Source: Alphaproteobacteria bacterium
GTDB lineage: Bacteria; Pseudomonadota; Alphaproteobacteria; Sphingomonadales; Emcibacteraceae
Reading direction: 5' to 3'
Length of the DNA stretch: 15,772 nucleotides
Assembly (NCBI GenBank): GCA_002401545.1
Contig: NVTJ01000047.1
Location: 1 to 15,772, forward strand
The position numbers and the translations under genes are program-made. Shown piece after piece: positions 7,311 to 15,190 of this stretch. Below the pieces are notes generated by a model that saw only the letters and a program-made list of their open reading frames with translations, was not told the origin of the DNA and made no database searches. Each line of letters starts with the position of its first letter. Within the stretch, counting starts at the first letter, position 1.

Positions 7311-7470
7311 CGGGTATAGTCGCTGATGTAATGAAAATATCACATTCAAGTCATGTTTTCGTAATAATCAGCATCCATTGATACAGTAGTGGTTTTAAAA
7401 TGCATCCAAATGGATTGATGCTTATGCCCGTGACAATAATGTCATGACCACTGAATAAGGAGTATTATTT
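7311..7470 (+). promoter_or_regulatory. Intergenic region with small inverted repeats, probable promoter region of the next unit
   Basis: This 160-base gap separates the hydrolase cluster from the isomerase/SDR pair. It contains the inverted repeat TGACA-ATAA-TGTCA (7431-7444) directly joined to the palindrome GTCATGAC (7441-7448). It also contains ATCCAAATGGAT (7404-7415), nested in GCATC...GATGC (7402-7421). The heptamer GCATCCA occurs twice, at 7371 and 7402, 31 bases apart. No T-rich hairpin typical of a terminator is visible, and no convincing -35/-10 pair was found. The repeats look like protein-binding sites, but that is inference. Confidence 0.35.
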
Positions 7471-8259
7471 ATGAAATACAGCGCAAGTATGAAATTTCTC
7501 TGGGCAGACCTTCCCCTCCCGGACCGTGCGCGGAAGGCCAAGGAAAACGGGTTTGATTCTATTGAGCTTTGGGACTGGCGCAGCGAGGATATGGCAGCGT
7601 TGCAGGACGCCTGCGATGAATCGGATATTTATATTTCCGGTTTTTTCGGCCATTCCAGCGGCGGATTCCGGGATCCCTCCATGCGGCGTGAACTCCTTGA
7701 TAATCTTGCTGAATCCGTCGAGGTCGCCGTCCGTCACGGAGCAGATCAATTACATATGTTTTCTGATGGCATACGGCGGCCACAGGGCGAAATTATGAAG
7801 CCGCCGCCTATCACGCGGATAGAGCAATATATATCATGCGTCGAGGGCGTTAAAGAGGCGGTCAAACTGGTTGAGGGTAAGAATATCACCCTTATTCTGG
7901 AGGCGATCAATACGGTACATGTTCCGGGTTATTTCTGGGAGGATGCCGCCATTACAGTTGAGATGTGCCGGGCTGTTGATCATCCCCAGGTGCAGATGTC
8001 TTTTGACTGTTTCCACCAGCAGCTGGTGGCGGGTCGTATCACCGAAAATCTCATCGCTTCCCTGCCTTATACGGGCCGTGTCGATGTGGCTAATGTGCCC
8101 GGTCGTCATCAGCCGGATGTGGGGGAAATTGACTATAGCTATATCCTGAAAGTGCTGGAGCAGCATAATTATAATGGCATGATTACCTTTGAGACGGATC
8201 CTCTCAATGGCGACAATGAGGCCTGTGTGAAGGCGATAAGGTCCATATTTAAATTTTAA
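7471..8259 (+). CDS. Hydroxypyruvate isomerase-like TIM-barrel sugar isomerase/epimerase
   Basis: The 262-residue protein belongs to the xylose isomerase-like TIM-barrel superfamily, closest in visible motifs to hydroxypyruvate isomerase (Hyi). Metal-binding acids can be placed at E144 (LILEAIN), D179 (SFDCFHQQ), and E241 (ITFETDP). H182 and the stretch VPGRHQPDVGEIDY (209-222) match the Hyi signature. The N-terminus (KYSASMKFLWADLPLPDR) also resembles Hyi. An AAGGAG lies just before the start. Hyi interconverts hydroxypyruvate and tartronate semialdehyde. The neighbouring SDR is not an obvious tartronate semialdehyde reductase, so the true substrate may be another small 2-oxo acid or keto sugar. 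The gene is 27 bases from the SDR gene and almost certainly co-transcribed with it. Confidence 0.82.
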   Translation: MKYSASMKFLWADLPLPDRARKAKENGFDSIELWDWRSEDMAALQDACDESDIYISGFFGHSSGGFRDPSMRRELLDNLAESVEVAVRHGADQLHMFSDGIRRPQGEIMKPPPITRIEQYISCVEGVKEAVKLVEGKNITLILEAINTVHVPGYFWEDAAITVEMCRAVDHPQVQMSFDCFHQQLVAGRITENLIASLPYTGRVDVANVPGRHQPDVGEIDYSYILKVLEQHNYNGMITFETDPLNGDNEACVKAIRSIFKF

Positions 8260-8286
8260 CATTTTTGCATAACTAAAGGAGGTTTT

Positions 8287-9036
8287 ATGTTTGACGTAAA
8301 GGACAAGGTTATTATCATTACCGGCGCGGGCAAGCCTGACGGTCAAGGTGCCGCAGAGGCGAAGCTCCTCGCGGAGGCTGGCGGCACCATATATATAACA
8401 GACGTGCTGGACGAAACCGGGGAAGCCACGGCGCAGGACTTGGGTCCGAACGTTCATTACGCGCATCTGGACGTTACCAGTGAAGAGGAATGGAACAGGC
8501 TTGTCGCCGATATTTATGGTCGCCATGGCCGTCTGGATGGCCTGGTTAATAACGCCGGAGTCTGGTTGGGGACGGGTATTCTGGACACCAGCGCAGAGGA
8601 GATGCGCCGGGTCATAGATATCAACCAGCTCGGCGTTTTCCTGGGCATGAAGGCGGTTGGGCCTATCATGTGTGAGGCCAAACAGGGTTCTATAATAAAT
8701 GTAGGGTCAGCGGCTTCGTTACGGGTTGGCGTTTATTTCTGGCACAATACAATGACAGCCCATGCCTATACGGCAACCAAATGGGCTGTCCATGGCATGA
8801 CAAAAGCCGTTGCTATGGAATTCGCACCGAATAATGTGCGCGTCAATTCCATCCACCCCGGCCCCATTGAAACGTCAATGCTGGGCGGGGATATTGAGGA
8901 TATCGCCGCTTCGCTGCCCATGAAAAGACTTGGGCAACCCTCGGATGTTGCGAGCACTGTTTTGTTTTTAATGTCCGATGCCAGCCCTTTCATGACCGGT
9001 GCACAAATTTCTATTGACGGCGGGGCAACGGTTTGA
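8287..9036 (+). CDS. SDR family NAD-dependent oxidoreductase
   Basis: This is a classical short-chain dehydrogenase of 249 residues. The glycine motif TGAGKPDGQG (12-21) is two residues longer than the usual TGxxxGxG, as in some FabG-like enzymes. NNAG (88-91) is present, and the catalytic set is N113, S141 (INVGSAAS), Y161 and K165 (YTATK). D39 at the end of the second strand (YITDV) favours NAD(H) over NADP(H). A loop of about ten residues (YFWHNTMTAH) sits just before the catalytic Tyr and probably shapes the substrate pocket. ISIDGGATV is the normal C-terminus. A strong AAGGAGG (8276-8282) sets the start. It probably oxidises or reduces a hydroxyl on the intermediate handled by the neighbouring isomerase, though the reaction is unknown. 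Confidence 0.85.
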   Translation: MFDVKDKVIIITGAGKPDGQGAAEAKLLAEAGGTIYITDVLDETGEATAQDLGPNVHYAHLDVTSEEEWNRLVADIYGRHGRLDGLVNNAGVWLGTGILDTSAEEMRRVIDINQLGVFLGMKAVGPIMCEAKQGSIINVGSAASLRVGVYFWHNTMTAHAYTATKWAVHGMTKAVAMEFAPNNVRVNSIHPGPIETSMLGGDIEDIAASLPMKRLGQPSDVASTVLFLMSDASPFMTGAQISIDGGATV

Positions 9037-9105
9037 GGGGTCGCAGAACAGGCAATTATCCGGGGTTGGCCGTAAAATCATCAGAATTAATGGAGAATAA
9101 TGGCG

Positions 9106-9152
9106 GATCACAATTTATGATGTTATATATACATCACGAATTGTGATCACAA
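9106..9152. promoter_or_regulatory. Long imperfect palindrome with an embedded 12-base perfect palindrome (operator candidate)
   Basis: Two 18-base arms, 9106-9123 and 9131-9148, are reverse complements at 16 of 18 positions and flank a 7-base TATATAT centre. The right arm runs into TTGTGATCACAA (9141-9152), a perfect 12-base palindrome. The left arm carries a partial copy, GATCACAA. The end of the site lies 3 bases upstream of the candidate -35 box at 9156, a typical place for a regulator. The 11-base core TGTGATCACAA recurs between the divergent genes near 15200. The form recalls TGT...ACA operators of GntR-type regulators; the identity of the regulator is inference and none is encoded here. 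Confidence 0.65.
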
Positions 9153-9155
9153 CTA

Positions 9156-9184
9156 TTGACCACAGGCGGTAATTGCGCTATTAA
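9156..9184 (+). promoter_or_regulatory. Sigma70-type promoter for the TonB-dependent receptor gene
   Basis: TTGACC (9156-9161, five of six to the -35 consensus) is separated by 17 bases from TATTAA (9179-9184, four of six to the -10 consensus). It sits directly downstream of the palindromic operator and about 90 bases before the chosen start codon. The -10 box overlaps the earliest in-frame ATG (9184), which argues that translation starts further downstream. Confidence 0.5.
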
Positions 9185-9273
9185 TGACAATGAAAGTGAT
9201 AGTGATAGTGCTTTCAAGGCTGAAACACATAATGGTATTTAATAAGCAAAATCAAATGGAAGGAAGAATGAAA

Positions 9274-11661
9274 ATGAGATTTCGGTGCAACCTAAAGAAA
9301 ATTTTATTCTCGACAACTGCGCTGGCAGTTATTCCTGTGGCTTTCGCACAGGGCGAAGAGGTAGGTGAGGATAATCAGATAGATGAGATAATTGTAACTG
9401 CTCAAAAGCGAGCGCAAAGTCTTCAGGATGTAGTGGGCGCCATCAGCGCTATCAAGGGCGAAGATCTTGATATCCTGAATATCAGTGATGCCTTCGATCT
9501 CAGCGATAAAGTGCCTGGTGTCGTTTTTACCAATGTTCAGGGTTACCGGCGAACAATTGCCATTCGCGGGATTGGCAACGAAGTGGCTGATAATGCGGCG
9601 ACGAAACCCGGCGTGGCCTACCATGTGGATGGTGTGTTTATGTCCAATGATTTTGCCTTGTTTGAGGATTTGGTTGACATTGAGCGCATAGAAGTGGTTC
9701 GGGGGCCTGATGGTACTTTATATGGTAATAGTTCCTCGGGTGGTATGGTTAACGTTATTACGAAAAAGCCGAATTTTGACAAAGTGGATGGGTTCATAGA
9801 CGCGACTTTTGGCAGTTATTCAACAACGCGTGTGCGGGGAACAATCAACATTCCGCTTGCGCCAACGCTTGCGGTAAAGTTAACCGGTTCTCATCGCGAA
9901 CGTGATGGTTACACAAAGAACCTTGCCATCATAGGCAATGACCTGGATGATGAGAATGATGATTCGCTGGGGGTTCAGTTATTATGGGCGCCGAGCGAAG
10001 ACATTTCTATTCTTGCGTCTTATCATTCCTTTACGTCCGATACGAATGGTCCCGCGCTGAAGGGCGGTTTTGATACGGTTTCATCTGACCCGCGTGAGGT
10101 TGCACATGATACGCTAGAATCTTTCAAAATTGACAATGAGTCTGCAAATATCATCCTCAATTGGGACACATCCGTAGCCCATGTTAAAGCCCTGTTCAGT
10201 TATCAATCATATGAAATGCAGCGGGTTCTTGATGCGGACCGTTCGTCACTGACGGCGAATGATCCGGCACCTTTGCCTTTGGTGGGTGTCATAGACCTGC
10301 TTGGCGAGTTGCCCATACGCCAGCATGTTGGCACCTTAAGGCAGGAGGACGAAACCTATACCGCTGAAATCAATATTTCGTCCGTTGAAAATGACAGTGC
10401 CTTCGACTGGATTGTCGGGGCCTTTTATATGGACACTGAAATTTTCAGTAACACCGCTAATTTCTTTGATAGTGGCTTTGACGGGAATCCGGTTAATACG
10501 GCAACGCTGGCCCCCAACCCGTTTGCCAACCCGGATGTTGATTTTATCAATGCGGATTTCAGGAATTTCGAAACGTATTCCTTTTTTGGCCAGATGGGTA
10601 TCAATCTTATGGATGACAGGCTGAGGTTGAGTGGTGGGTTAAGATATACCAAAAATAAATTCGAAGATGAACGTTGCAGCTTGTTTTGTGTTGTCAACGG
10701 GCGCACATCCACCCGGACGCCTTCTGCAGAGGCAGATAATGTTACTTTTAAGGCAGCGATCAATTATAATGTGACGGAAGACAATATGGTCTATGTATCC
10801 GTTGCCACCGGCATTAAGCCAACGGCCTCGAATAATGGTTTTACAACGGATGACACCGGTGCCGGATTCTTCCCGGAGATATTTGAGGAAGAAAAGGTGA
10901 CGGCATATGAATTCGGATCGAAAAATAAATTTTTTGATAACCGGATGACCTTCAATGTCGCGGCCTATTACTATGACATTAACAATTTCCTATTCCAGTC
11001 AGCCGGCTTAAATCTGACGGGTAGCGGGGTTAGCGGCGGGGCGAATCTGCCCAACTCTGAGGTATATGGCATTGAAATAGAATCCCGTATCACGTTGCTG
11101 GATAATTTGTGGATTGATGGCAATCTGACGATCGCGGAAAGTAACATAAAAACAGGCCGACTTGCCGTTGACCGTGCGGAACAGACCAATATAACGGCCG
11201 CCCTTACGGCGCCGGTATCGCAGGGTGGCTCTGGCCTTAACCCCTTTGCTTCGCCGTTGGATCCTGCCATTATTGCGGCAATCAATTCATTGGCACAAGA
11301 TGTTACAGGCAATGACCTACCAAAAATTCCGGATCTTGTCGCTAATATCAGATTAACCTATGTGCGCGAAATTCCCGATTTCGGTGATGCGACAATTAGC
11401 CTGATATATACCCATCGTGGTGAATATTTCGCGCGCGTATTTAATGCGGAACGTGATGTGGTGGAATCATATGATATGTTAGATCTGAATGTTCAAATTC
11501 ACCCTGAGGACAGTAATTGGACGGGAGAATTTGCCATTCAAAATATCTTTAATACTGCTTCTGTCAGCTCTGTTCATACCGATGATTTTTTCCAGGGATT
11601 TACCAGCAAACAGTTTTTGCCACCGCGCGTAATCACCGTGCGGGCAAGGTATGATTTCTAA
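9274..11661 (+). CDS. TonB-dependent outer-membrane receptor
   Basis: The 795-residue protein imports a bulky or scarce substrate across the outer membrane using TonB energy. The chosen start gives a clean signal peptide (MRFRCNLKKILFSTTALAVI, cut after AFA at residue 25). GGAAGGA (9258-9264) is well spaced for 9274; ATG 9268 is possible but close to it. The ORF extends upstream to 9184, but that ATG lies in the predicted -10 box. A TonB-box-like DEIIVTAQK (38-46) is followed by a plug domain with IERIEVVRGPDGTLYGNSSSGG. The rest is a beta barrel ending in the usual terminal Phe (VRARYDF). Substrate cannot be read from sequence. It stands alone between its own promoter and terminator, next to the catabolic genes, so it is the obvious uptake candidate for their substrate. 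A siderophore is an alternative. Confidence 0.92.
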   Translation: MRFRCNLKKILFSTTALAVIPVAFAQGEEVGEDNQIDEIIVTAQKRAQSLQDVVGAISAIKGEDLDILNISDAFDLSDKVPGVVFTNVQGYRRTIAIRGIGNEVADNAATKPGVAYHVDGVFMSNDFALFEDLVDIERIEVVRGPDGTLYGNSSSGGMVNVITKKPNFDKVDGFIDATFGSYSTTRVRGTINIPLAPTLAVKLTGSHRERDGYTKNLAIIGNDLDDENDDSLGVQLLWAPSEDISILASYHSFTSDTNGPALKGGFDTVSSDPREVAHDTLESFKIDNESANIILNWDTSVAHVKALFSYQSYEMQRVLDADRSSLTANDPAPLPLVGVIDLLGELPIRQHVGTLRQEDETYTAEINISSVENDSAFDWIVGAFYMDTEIFSNTANFFDSGFDGNPVNTATLAPNPFANPDVDFINADFRNFETYSFFGQMGINLMDDRLRLSGGLRYTKNKFEDERCSLFCVVNGRTSTRTPSAEADNVTFKAAINYNVTEDNMVYVSVATGIKPTASNNGFTTDDTGAGFFPEIFEEEKVTAYEFGSKNKFFDNRMTFNVAAYYYDINNFLFQSAGLNLTGSGVSGGANLPNSEVYGIEIESRITLLDNLWIDGNLTIAESNIKTGRLAVDRAEQTNITAALTAPVSQGGSGLNPFASPLDPAIIAAINSLAQDVTGNDLPKIPDLVANIRLTYVREIPDFGDATISLIYTHRGEYFARVFNAERDVVESYDMLDLNVQIHPEDSNWTGEFAIQNIFNTASVSSVHTDDFFQGFTSKQFLPPRVITVRARYDF

Positions 11662-11685
11662 GACTTTATATCAATAGAGGAAATA

Positions 11686-11724
11686 CCAGAACCGCCAATT
11701 TCTAATGGTTCTGGCATTTTTTTC
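11686..11724 (+). terminator. Rho-independent terminator after the TonB-dependent receptor gene
   Basis: CCAGAACC (11686-11693) and GGTTCTGG (11707-11714) form a perfect 8-bp stem, extendable by one G-T pair. An uninterrupted run of seven T residues follows (catttttttc, 11715-11724). It lies 25 bases after the receptor stop codon and separates the receptor from the phosphatase gene. Confidence 0.88.
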
Positions 11725-11817
11725 GTTTATAATGACTGGCCGTGTTAAATTATTTTATGTAATAATCGGGTCATAAATCTTTATACATTAGCCTTTTATG
11801 GAAGTTGGGTAGGAAAT

Positions 11818-13212
11818 ATGTCAGTTTCAAAGCGCGCATTCCTTTTGTCCTGTGCAAGCTATTTAGCCTTCCCGAAAGTTAGCGCGATTGCGTCAGGGTT
11901 TGATGATGGTTCCTACCCGCATTTGCTGCAGGGTCCAATGATTGGTGCTGTCACCCCTTCCAAAGTTTTAATCTGGGCACGGGTAAATGGTGAATATGAT
12001 GTAGAGATACAGATTGATACTGATCCGGGTTTTAGTCGGCCTGTTCTGGCGAGCAGATTACTTGCAAAATCAGATAATGATTTTGTAACCCTGCATCAGA
12101 TCACAAATCTCGTGTCCAGTACCAATTATTATTACCGGGTTCTGGTTAACAAAGGCAAACATCTTGGGGCATGGGCACGGCGTATACCTGATCTGGCATA
12201 TTTGCCGCCATTCCAATTCAAAACAGCCCCCGCAACAGAAGAAATTTCGAAATTTCGACTTGCTTTTGGCTCATGTGCCCGGATTCAGGCGGACCCAATT
12301 CAGCCCATCTGGAATGCCGTTGATCTTTGGCAGCCGGATCTGTTTTTCTGGCTCGGCGATAATATGTATTCCGATAGCAGCAGCCCGGAAATAATTGCCG
12401 AACACTATCGGCGGCAGCGCAATGTCAGATCGATGCAGAAGATTTCCCGTTCCGTGCCGCAGCTTTCAATCTGGGATGATCATGATTATGGCCGGAACAA
12501 CCATGACCGAACCAATCCTGTCAAGCAGAAATCCCTTGATGAATTTAAACGATACTGGGCGAATCCGGCCTATGGTCTCCCCAACGTACCGGGGGTATTT
12601 TATGATTATCATTACGGCGGGGTTGATTTCTTTTTTCTGGATGGCCGTTACAACCGTGATCCGAATGAACAAAAAGACGACAAGAATAAAAGCCTGCTGG
12701 GCACGGCGCAGAAAGAATGGCTGAAGGGAAAGCTGCTGGAAAGTGAAACGCCCTTCAAAATCCTGATTTGTGGAAGCGGCTGGTCTGATGCCGGTGGACC
12801 GGGAGATGATTCATGGTCGGCTTTTTTAACGGAACGTAACGAGATATTTGATTTTATTAAACATCATAATATATCCGGTGTTGTTCTCCTGTCAGGGGAT
12901 ACGCATGTGGGAGAATTAAATGTAATTCCGTGGTCGGATAAGGGGGGATACGACTTTTATGATTTGGTGAGTTCCCCGTTGGCACAGGCGACAGGCGACA
13001 GTTTTTTACATAAAGATCCGCAATTCCGTATCCGGAAGCCATACGCGGGAACAACCAATTTTGGCGTTATTGATTTTGATCTTACATCGAAAGACCCATC
13101 CTTGATATTCAAGCTTGTCGGGGTTCATGGCGGGGCAGTCTGGGAGCCGTTTACCTTAAAAGCGAGTGAATTGACAAATGGTGTAATGACATGGAAAAAC
13201 AAGATTCAATGA
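11818..13212 (+). CDS. PhoD-like alkaline phosphatase/phosphodiesterase family protein, probably exported
   Basis: The 464-residue protein has the PhoD layout: an N-terminal fibronectin-like domain (about 35-138, QGPMIGAVTPSKVLIWARV) and a metallophosphatase domain from about residue 145. Motifs seen are FGSCARIQ (150-157), WLGDNMYSD (178-186), WDDHDYGRNNHD (219-230), FFLDGRYNRD (272-281), LLGTAQKEWL (293-302) and LSGDTHVGEL (358-367). These supply the metal ligands of the fold. The N-terminus SKRAFLLSCASYLAF resembles a Tat signal with KR in place of RR, as expected for a PhoD enzyme folded before export; whether it is exported needs testing. AGGA (11811-11814) precedes the start. Such enzymes hydrolyse phosphomono- or diesters in the periplasm. 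The gene overlaps the following flavoprotein gene by ATGA, an odd pairing of a periplasmic and a cytoplasmic enzyme. Confidence 0.87.
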   Translation: MSVSKRAFLLSCASYLAFPKVSAIASGFDDGSYPHLLQGPMIGAVTPSKVLIWARVNGEYDVEIQIDTDPGFSRPVLASRLLAKSDNDFVTLHQITNLVSSTNYYYRVLVNKGKHLGAWARRIPDLAYLPPFQFKTAPATEEISKFRLAFGSCARIQADPIQPIWNAVDLWQPDLFFWLGDNMYSDSSSPEIIAEHYRRQRNVRSMQKISRSVPQLSIWDDHDYGRNNHDRTNPVKQKSLDEFKRYWANPAYGLPNVPGVFYDYHYGGVDFFFLDGRYNRDPNEQKDDKNKSLLGTAQKEWLKGKLLESETPFKILICGSGWSDAGGPGDDSWSAFLTERNEIFDFIKHHNISGVVLLSGDTHVGELNVIPWSDKGGYDFYDLVSSPLAQATGDSFLHKDPQFRIRKPYAGTTNFGVIDFDLTSKDPSLIFKLVGVHGGAVWEPFTLKASELTNGVMTWKNKIQ

Positions 13213-14600
13213 AAGTTAATTTGGTCGTGGTCGGGGGTGGGCCGGGGGGATATGTGGCTGCGATCCGTGCCGCGCAGCTGGGTCTGGAAACAGTCCTTGT
13301 CGAGGCAGAGCATCTTGGGGGAATTTGCCTGAACTGGGGTTGTATACCCACCAAATCTTTGCTGCGTTCATCGGAAATATACCATCATCTTACCCATGCG
13401 AAGGAATTTGGTTTTGAGGTTGAGGTCATGTCGGTTGATATGGGTGCGATCGTTGATCGTAGCCGTAAAATCGTCAGGGGCCTTAAGGCCGGTATTGGCC
13501 ATCTTTTGAAGAAAAACAAAGTAACCGTACTTGAGGGCCGTGCCGTCCTGATGTCTTCAAACAAGTTGAGGGTTGCTTTAACGGCCGGCGGTGAAGAAAC
13601 AATCAGCGCGGATAATATAATCCTTGCAACCGGTGCGCGGGCGATTGAATTACCCCATTTGAAGGCCGACGGCAAACACATTTGGACTTATAAACAGGCG
13701 ATGACAGCCCGCGAGATTCCTAAATCGCTTCTTGTGGTTGGTTCCGGGGCCATTGGGGCCGAGTTTGCAAGCTTCTATAACGATTTGGGTGCAGAGGTGA
13801 CGATTGTTGAGTCGGCAGACAATATTTTACCTGCAGAGGATCATGAAATTAGAGAGTACGCCCATAAAACATTCACTAATCAAGGCATAAAGATCCAGAC
13901 ATCTGCTGAAGTAAGGAGCCTTGTGTCAGATGAAGACGGTGTTCATGCTGTGATCCGTCAGAAGGACAAGGAGTATACCGAAACCTTTGACCGAACTATC
14001 CTTGCCATAGGTGTCACAGGAAATGTGGAAGGATTGGAACTCGAAACGGTAGGTGTTAAAGTCAATAAAGGCCATATTGTAATAAACCCGTGGGGTCAAA
14101 CGTCCGTGGACGGCATTTGGGCGATTGGTGATGTGGCAGGAGCCCCATGTCTGGCCCATAAAGCTTCACATGAGGGTGTGATTGCGGTTGAAAAAATTGC
14201 CGGTGTGGCGGGTGTTGTACCATTGTCAAAAGATGATATTCCGGGATGCACCTACTCCCGTCCGCAAATTGCCTCTATCGGCATGACTGAAGAGGCGGCG
14301 TTGAAGGCTGGATACAGGATCAGGAAGGGCAACTTTCCCTTTGGCGCAAATGGCAAAGCAATTGCCTTGGGCGAAACGAATGGCTTTATCAAGACTATTT
14401 TTGATGAAAGGACCGGAGAACTTTTAGGCGCCCACTTGATCGGGGCGGACGTTACCGAACTGATACAGGGTTACGTGATCGCCCGTAAGCTGGAGGCCAC
14501 TGAGGCTGAGTTGATGCATATTGTATTTCCCCACCCGACCCTGTCGGAAATGATGCATGAAAGTGTTCTTGATGCTTATGACCGTGTTATTCATTCCTGA
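13209..14600 (+). CDS. lpdA: Dihydrolipoamide dehydrogenase-like pyridine nucleotide-disulfide oxidoreductase
   Basis: The protein has 463 residues from the ATG at 13209, which forms ATGA with the upstream stop; an in-frame ATG at 13191 would add six residues. An FAD-binding GGGPGG lies near the start, and the redox disulfide is CLNWGC (C40 and C45) followed by IPTKSLL. The NAD-binding motif is VGSGAIGAEFASF (about 173-185), the second FAD motif is WAIGDVAGAPCLAHKA, and the C-terminal catalytic pair is in HPTLSE. This set is that of dihydrolipoamide dehydrogenase, the E3 component that reoxidises lipoyl domains with NAD. No E1, E2 or glycine-cleavage gene is nearby. It may be a second E3 copy serving a distant complex or a specialised disulfide reductase. 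It ends tail to tail with a - strand gene, overlapping it by 10 bases. Confidence 0.88.
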   Translation: MKVNLVVVGGGPGGYVAAIRAAQLGLETVLVEAEHLGGICLNWGCIPTKSLLRSSEIYHHLTHAKEFGFEVEVMSVDMGAIVDRSRKIVRGLKAGIGHLLKKNKVTVLEGRAVLMSSNKLRVALTAGGEETISADNIILATGARAIELPHLKADGKHIWTYKQAMTAREIPKSLLVVGSGAIGAEFASFYNDLGAEVTIVESADNILPAEDHEIREYAHKTFTNQGIKIQTSAEVRSLVSDEDGVHAVIRQKDKEYTETFDRTILAIGVTGNVEGLELETVGVKVNKGHIVINPWGQTSVDGIWAIGDVAGAPCLAHKASHEGVIAVEKIAGVAGVVPLSKDDIPGCTYSRPQIASIGMTEEAALKAGYRIRKGNFPFGANGKAIALGETNGFIKTIFDERTGELLGAHLIGADVTELIQGYVIARKLEATEAELMHIVFPHPTLSEMMHESVLDAYDRVIHS

Positions 14601-15145
14601 TATATATCACCAGAGTCCAGATCCAGGATTTCTTTTTCCAGAATATGCAGGGAAATAAGTGCCATAATTGCCATGGCACCATAGTTTACAGCATCAATAC
14701 GGAGGGAATTTAAATCCGGGTTTTGCCAGGCCAGAAACCAGTCACCCGCGACAGCATAAAAGAAGAAACCCCATACAAAAAAAGCATAGATAGCCGCGAT
14801 CTTGGCAATTTTTAATCCCTGGCAAAAACATACAGCGGAAAGCTTGCGGGCAGACAGCATTTTAAGAATAGCAATAAAGCCAATTACGAATACCAGCCCT
14901 TCAAGGATGGTGATGCTGCCATAAACGACGCTGGCAAAAAGAGGACTGTCTATTGCGCGCCAGGTTTGTAGCGGGTTTCCATGGGTATTATTCATGGTGA
15001 GCAGGGGTTCAATAACATGCTCCATGGTGCCTTTCCAGCCCGAGATATTATTGAGAAAGGAAAAAATGCTCATAGATGACGGGATTAACGTGATGAGTAA
15101 CGCCAAGGCTCTCAGGCGATATTTCTCGGAAAAAATAGCAAACAT
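14591..15145 (-). CDS. DUF2165-family small integral membrane protein
   Basis: The protein has 184 residues with four likely transmembrane helices (about 12-30, 73-94, 112-134 and 151-168). The visible pattern SFLNNISGW (29-37), MEHVIEPLLTMNNT (41-54), TWRAID (61-66), the membrane Glu E82, and DWFLAWQNPDLN (135-146) agrees with the DUF2165 family, whose function is unknown. ACTCCT on the + strand at 15153-15158 gives AGGAGT as ribosome binding site, 7 bases from the start. The first loop, where family members often show a DYG/N pattern, reads SGWKG here. The 3' end overlaps the flavoprotein gene by 10 bases, so no terminator fits between them. A second family member begins at 15667 on the other strand. 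Confidence 0.72.
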   Translation of the reverse strand: MFAIFSEKYRLRALALLITLIPSSMSIFSFLNNISGWKGTMEHVIEPLLTMNNTHGNPLQTWRAIDSPLFASVVYGSITILEGLVFVIGFIAILKMLSARKLSAVCFCQGLKIAKIAAIYAFFVWGFFFYAVAGDWFLAWQNPDLNSLRIDAVNYGAMAIMALISLHILEKEILDLDSGDIYQE

Positions 15146-15190
15146 TAATTTTACTCCTCATGAAACAGCAGTTTACTGTTGACTATGATC

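Noticed and set aside
7834..8526. A 230-codon open frame on the - strand
   Set aside because: It runs antisense to the isomerase and SDR genes, which have clear family motifs, strong ribosome binding sites and full length; the - strand product shows no recognisable domain.
9037..9105. Terminator after the SDR gene
   Set aside because: No stable stem followed by a T run was found, so read-through into the receptor gene remains possible.
9184..9273. Upstream in-frame start for the TonB-dependent receptor
   Set aside because: The ATG at 9184 overlaps the predicted -10 box and would add 30 residues before an otherwise clean signal peptide; a good ribosome binding site precedes 9268/9274.
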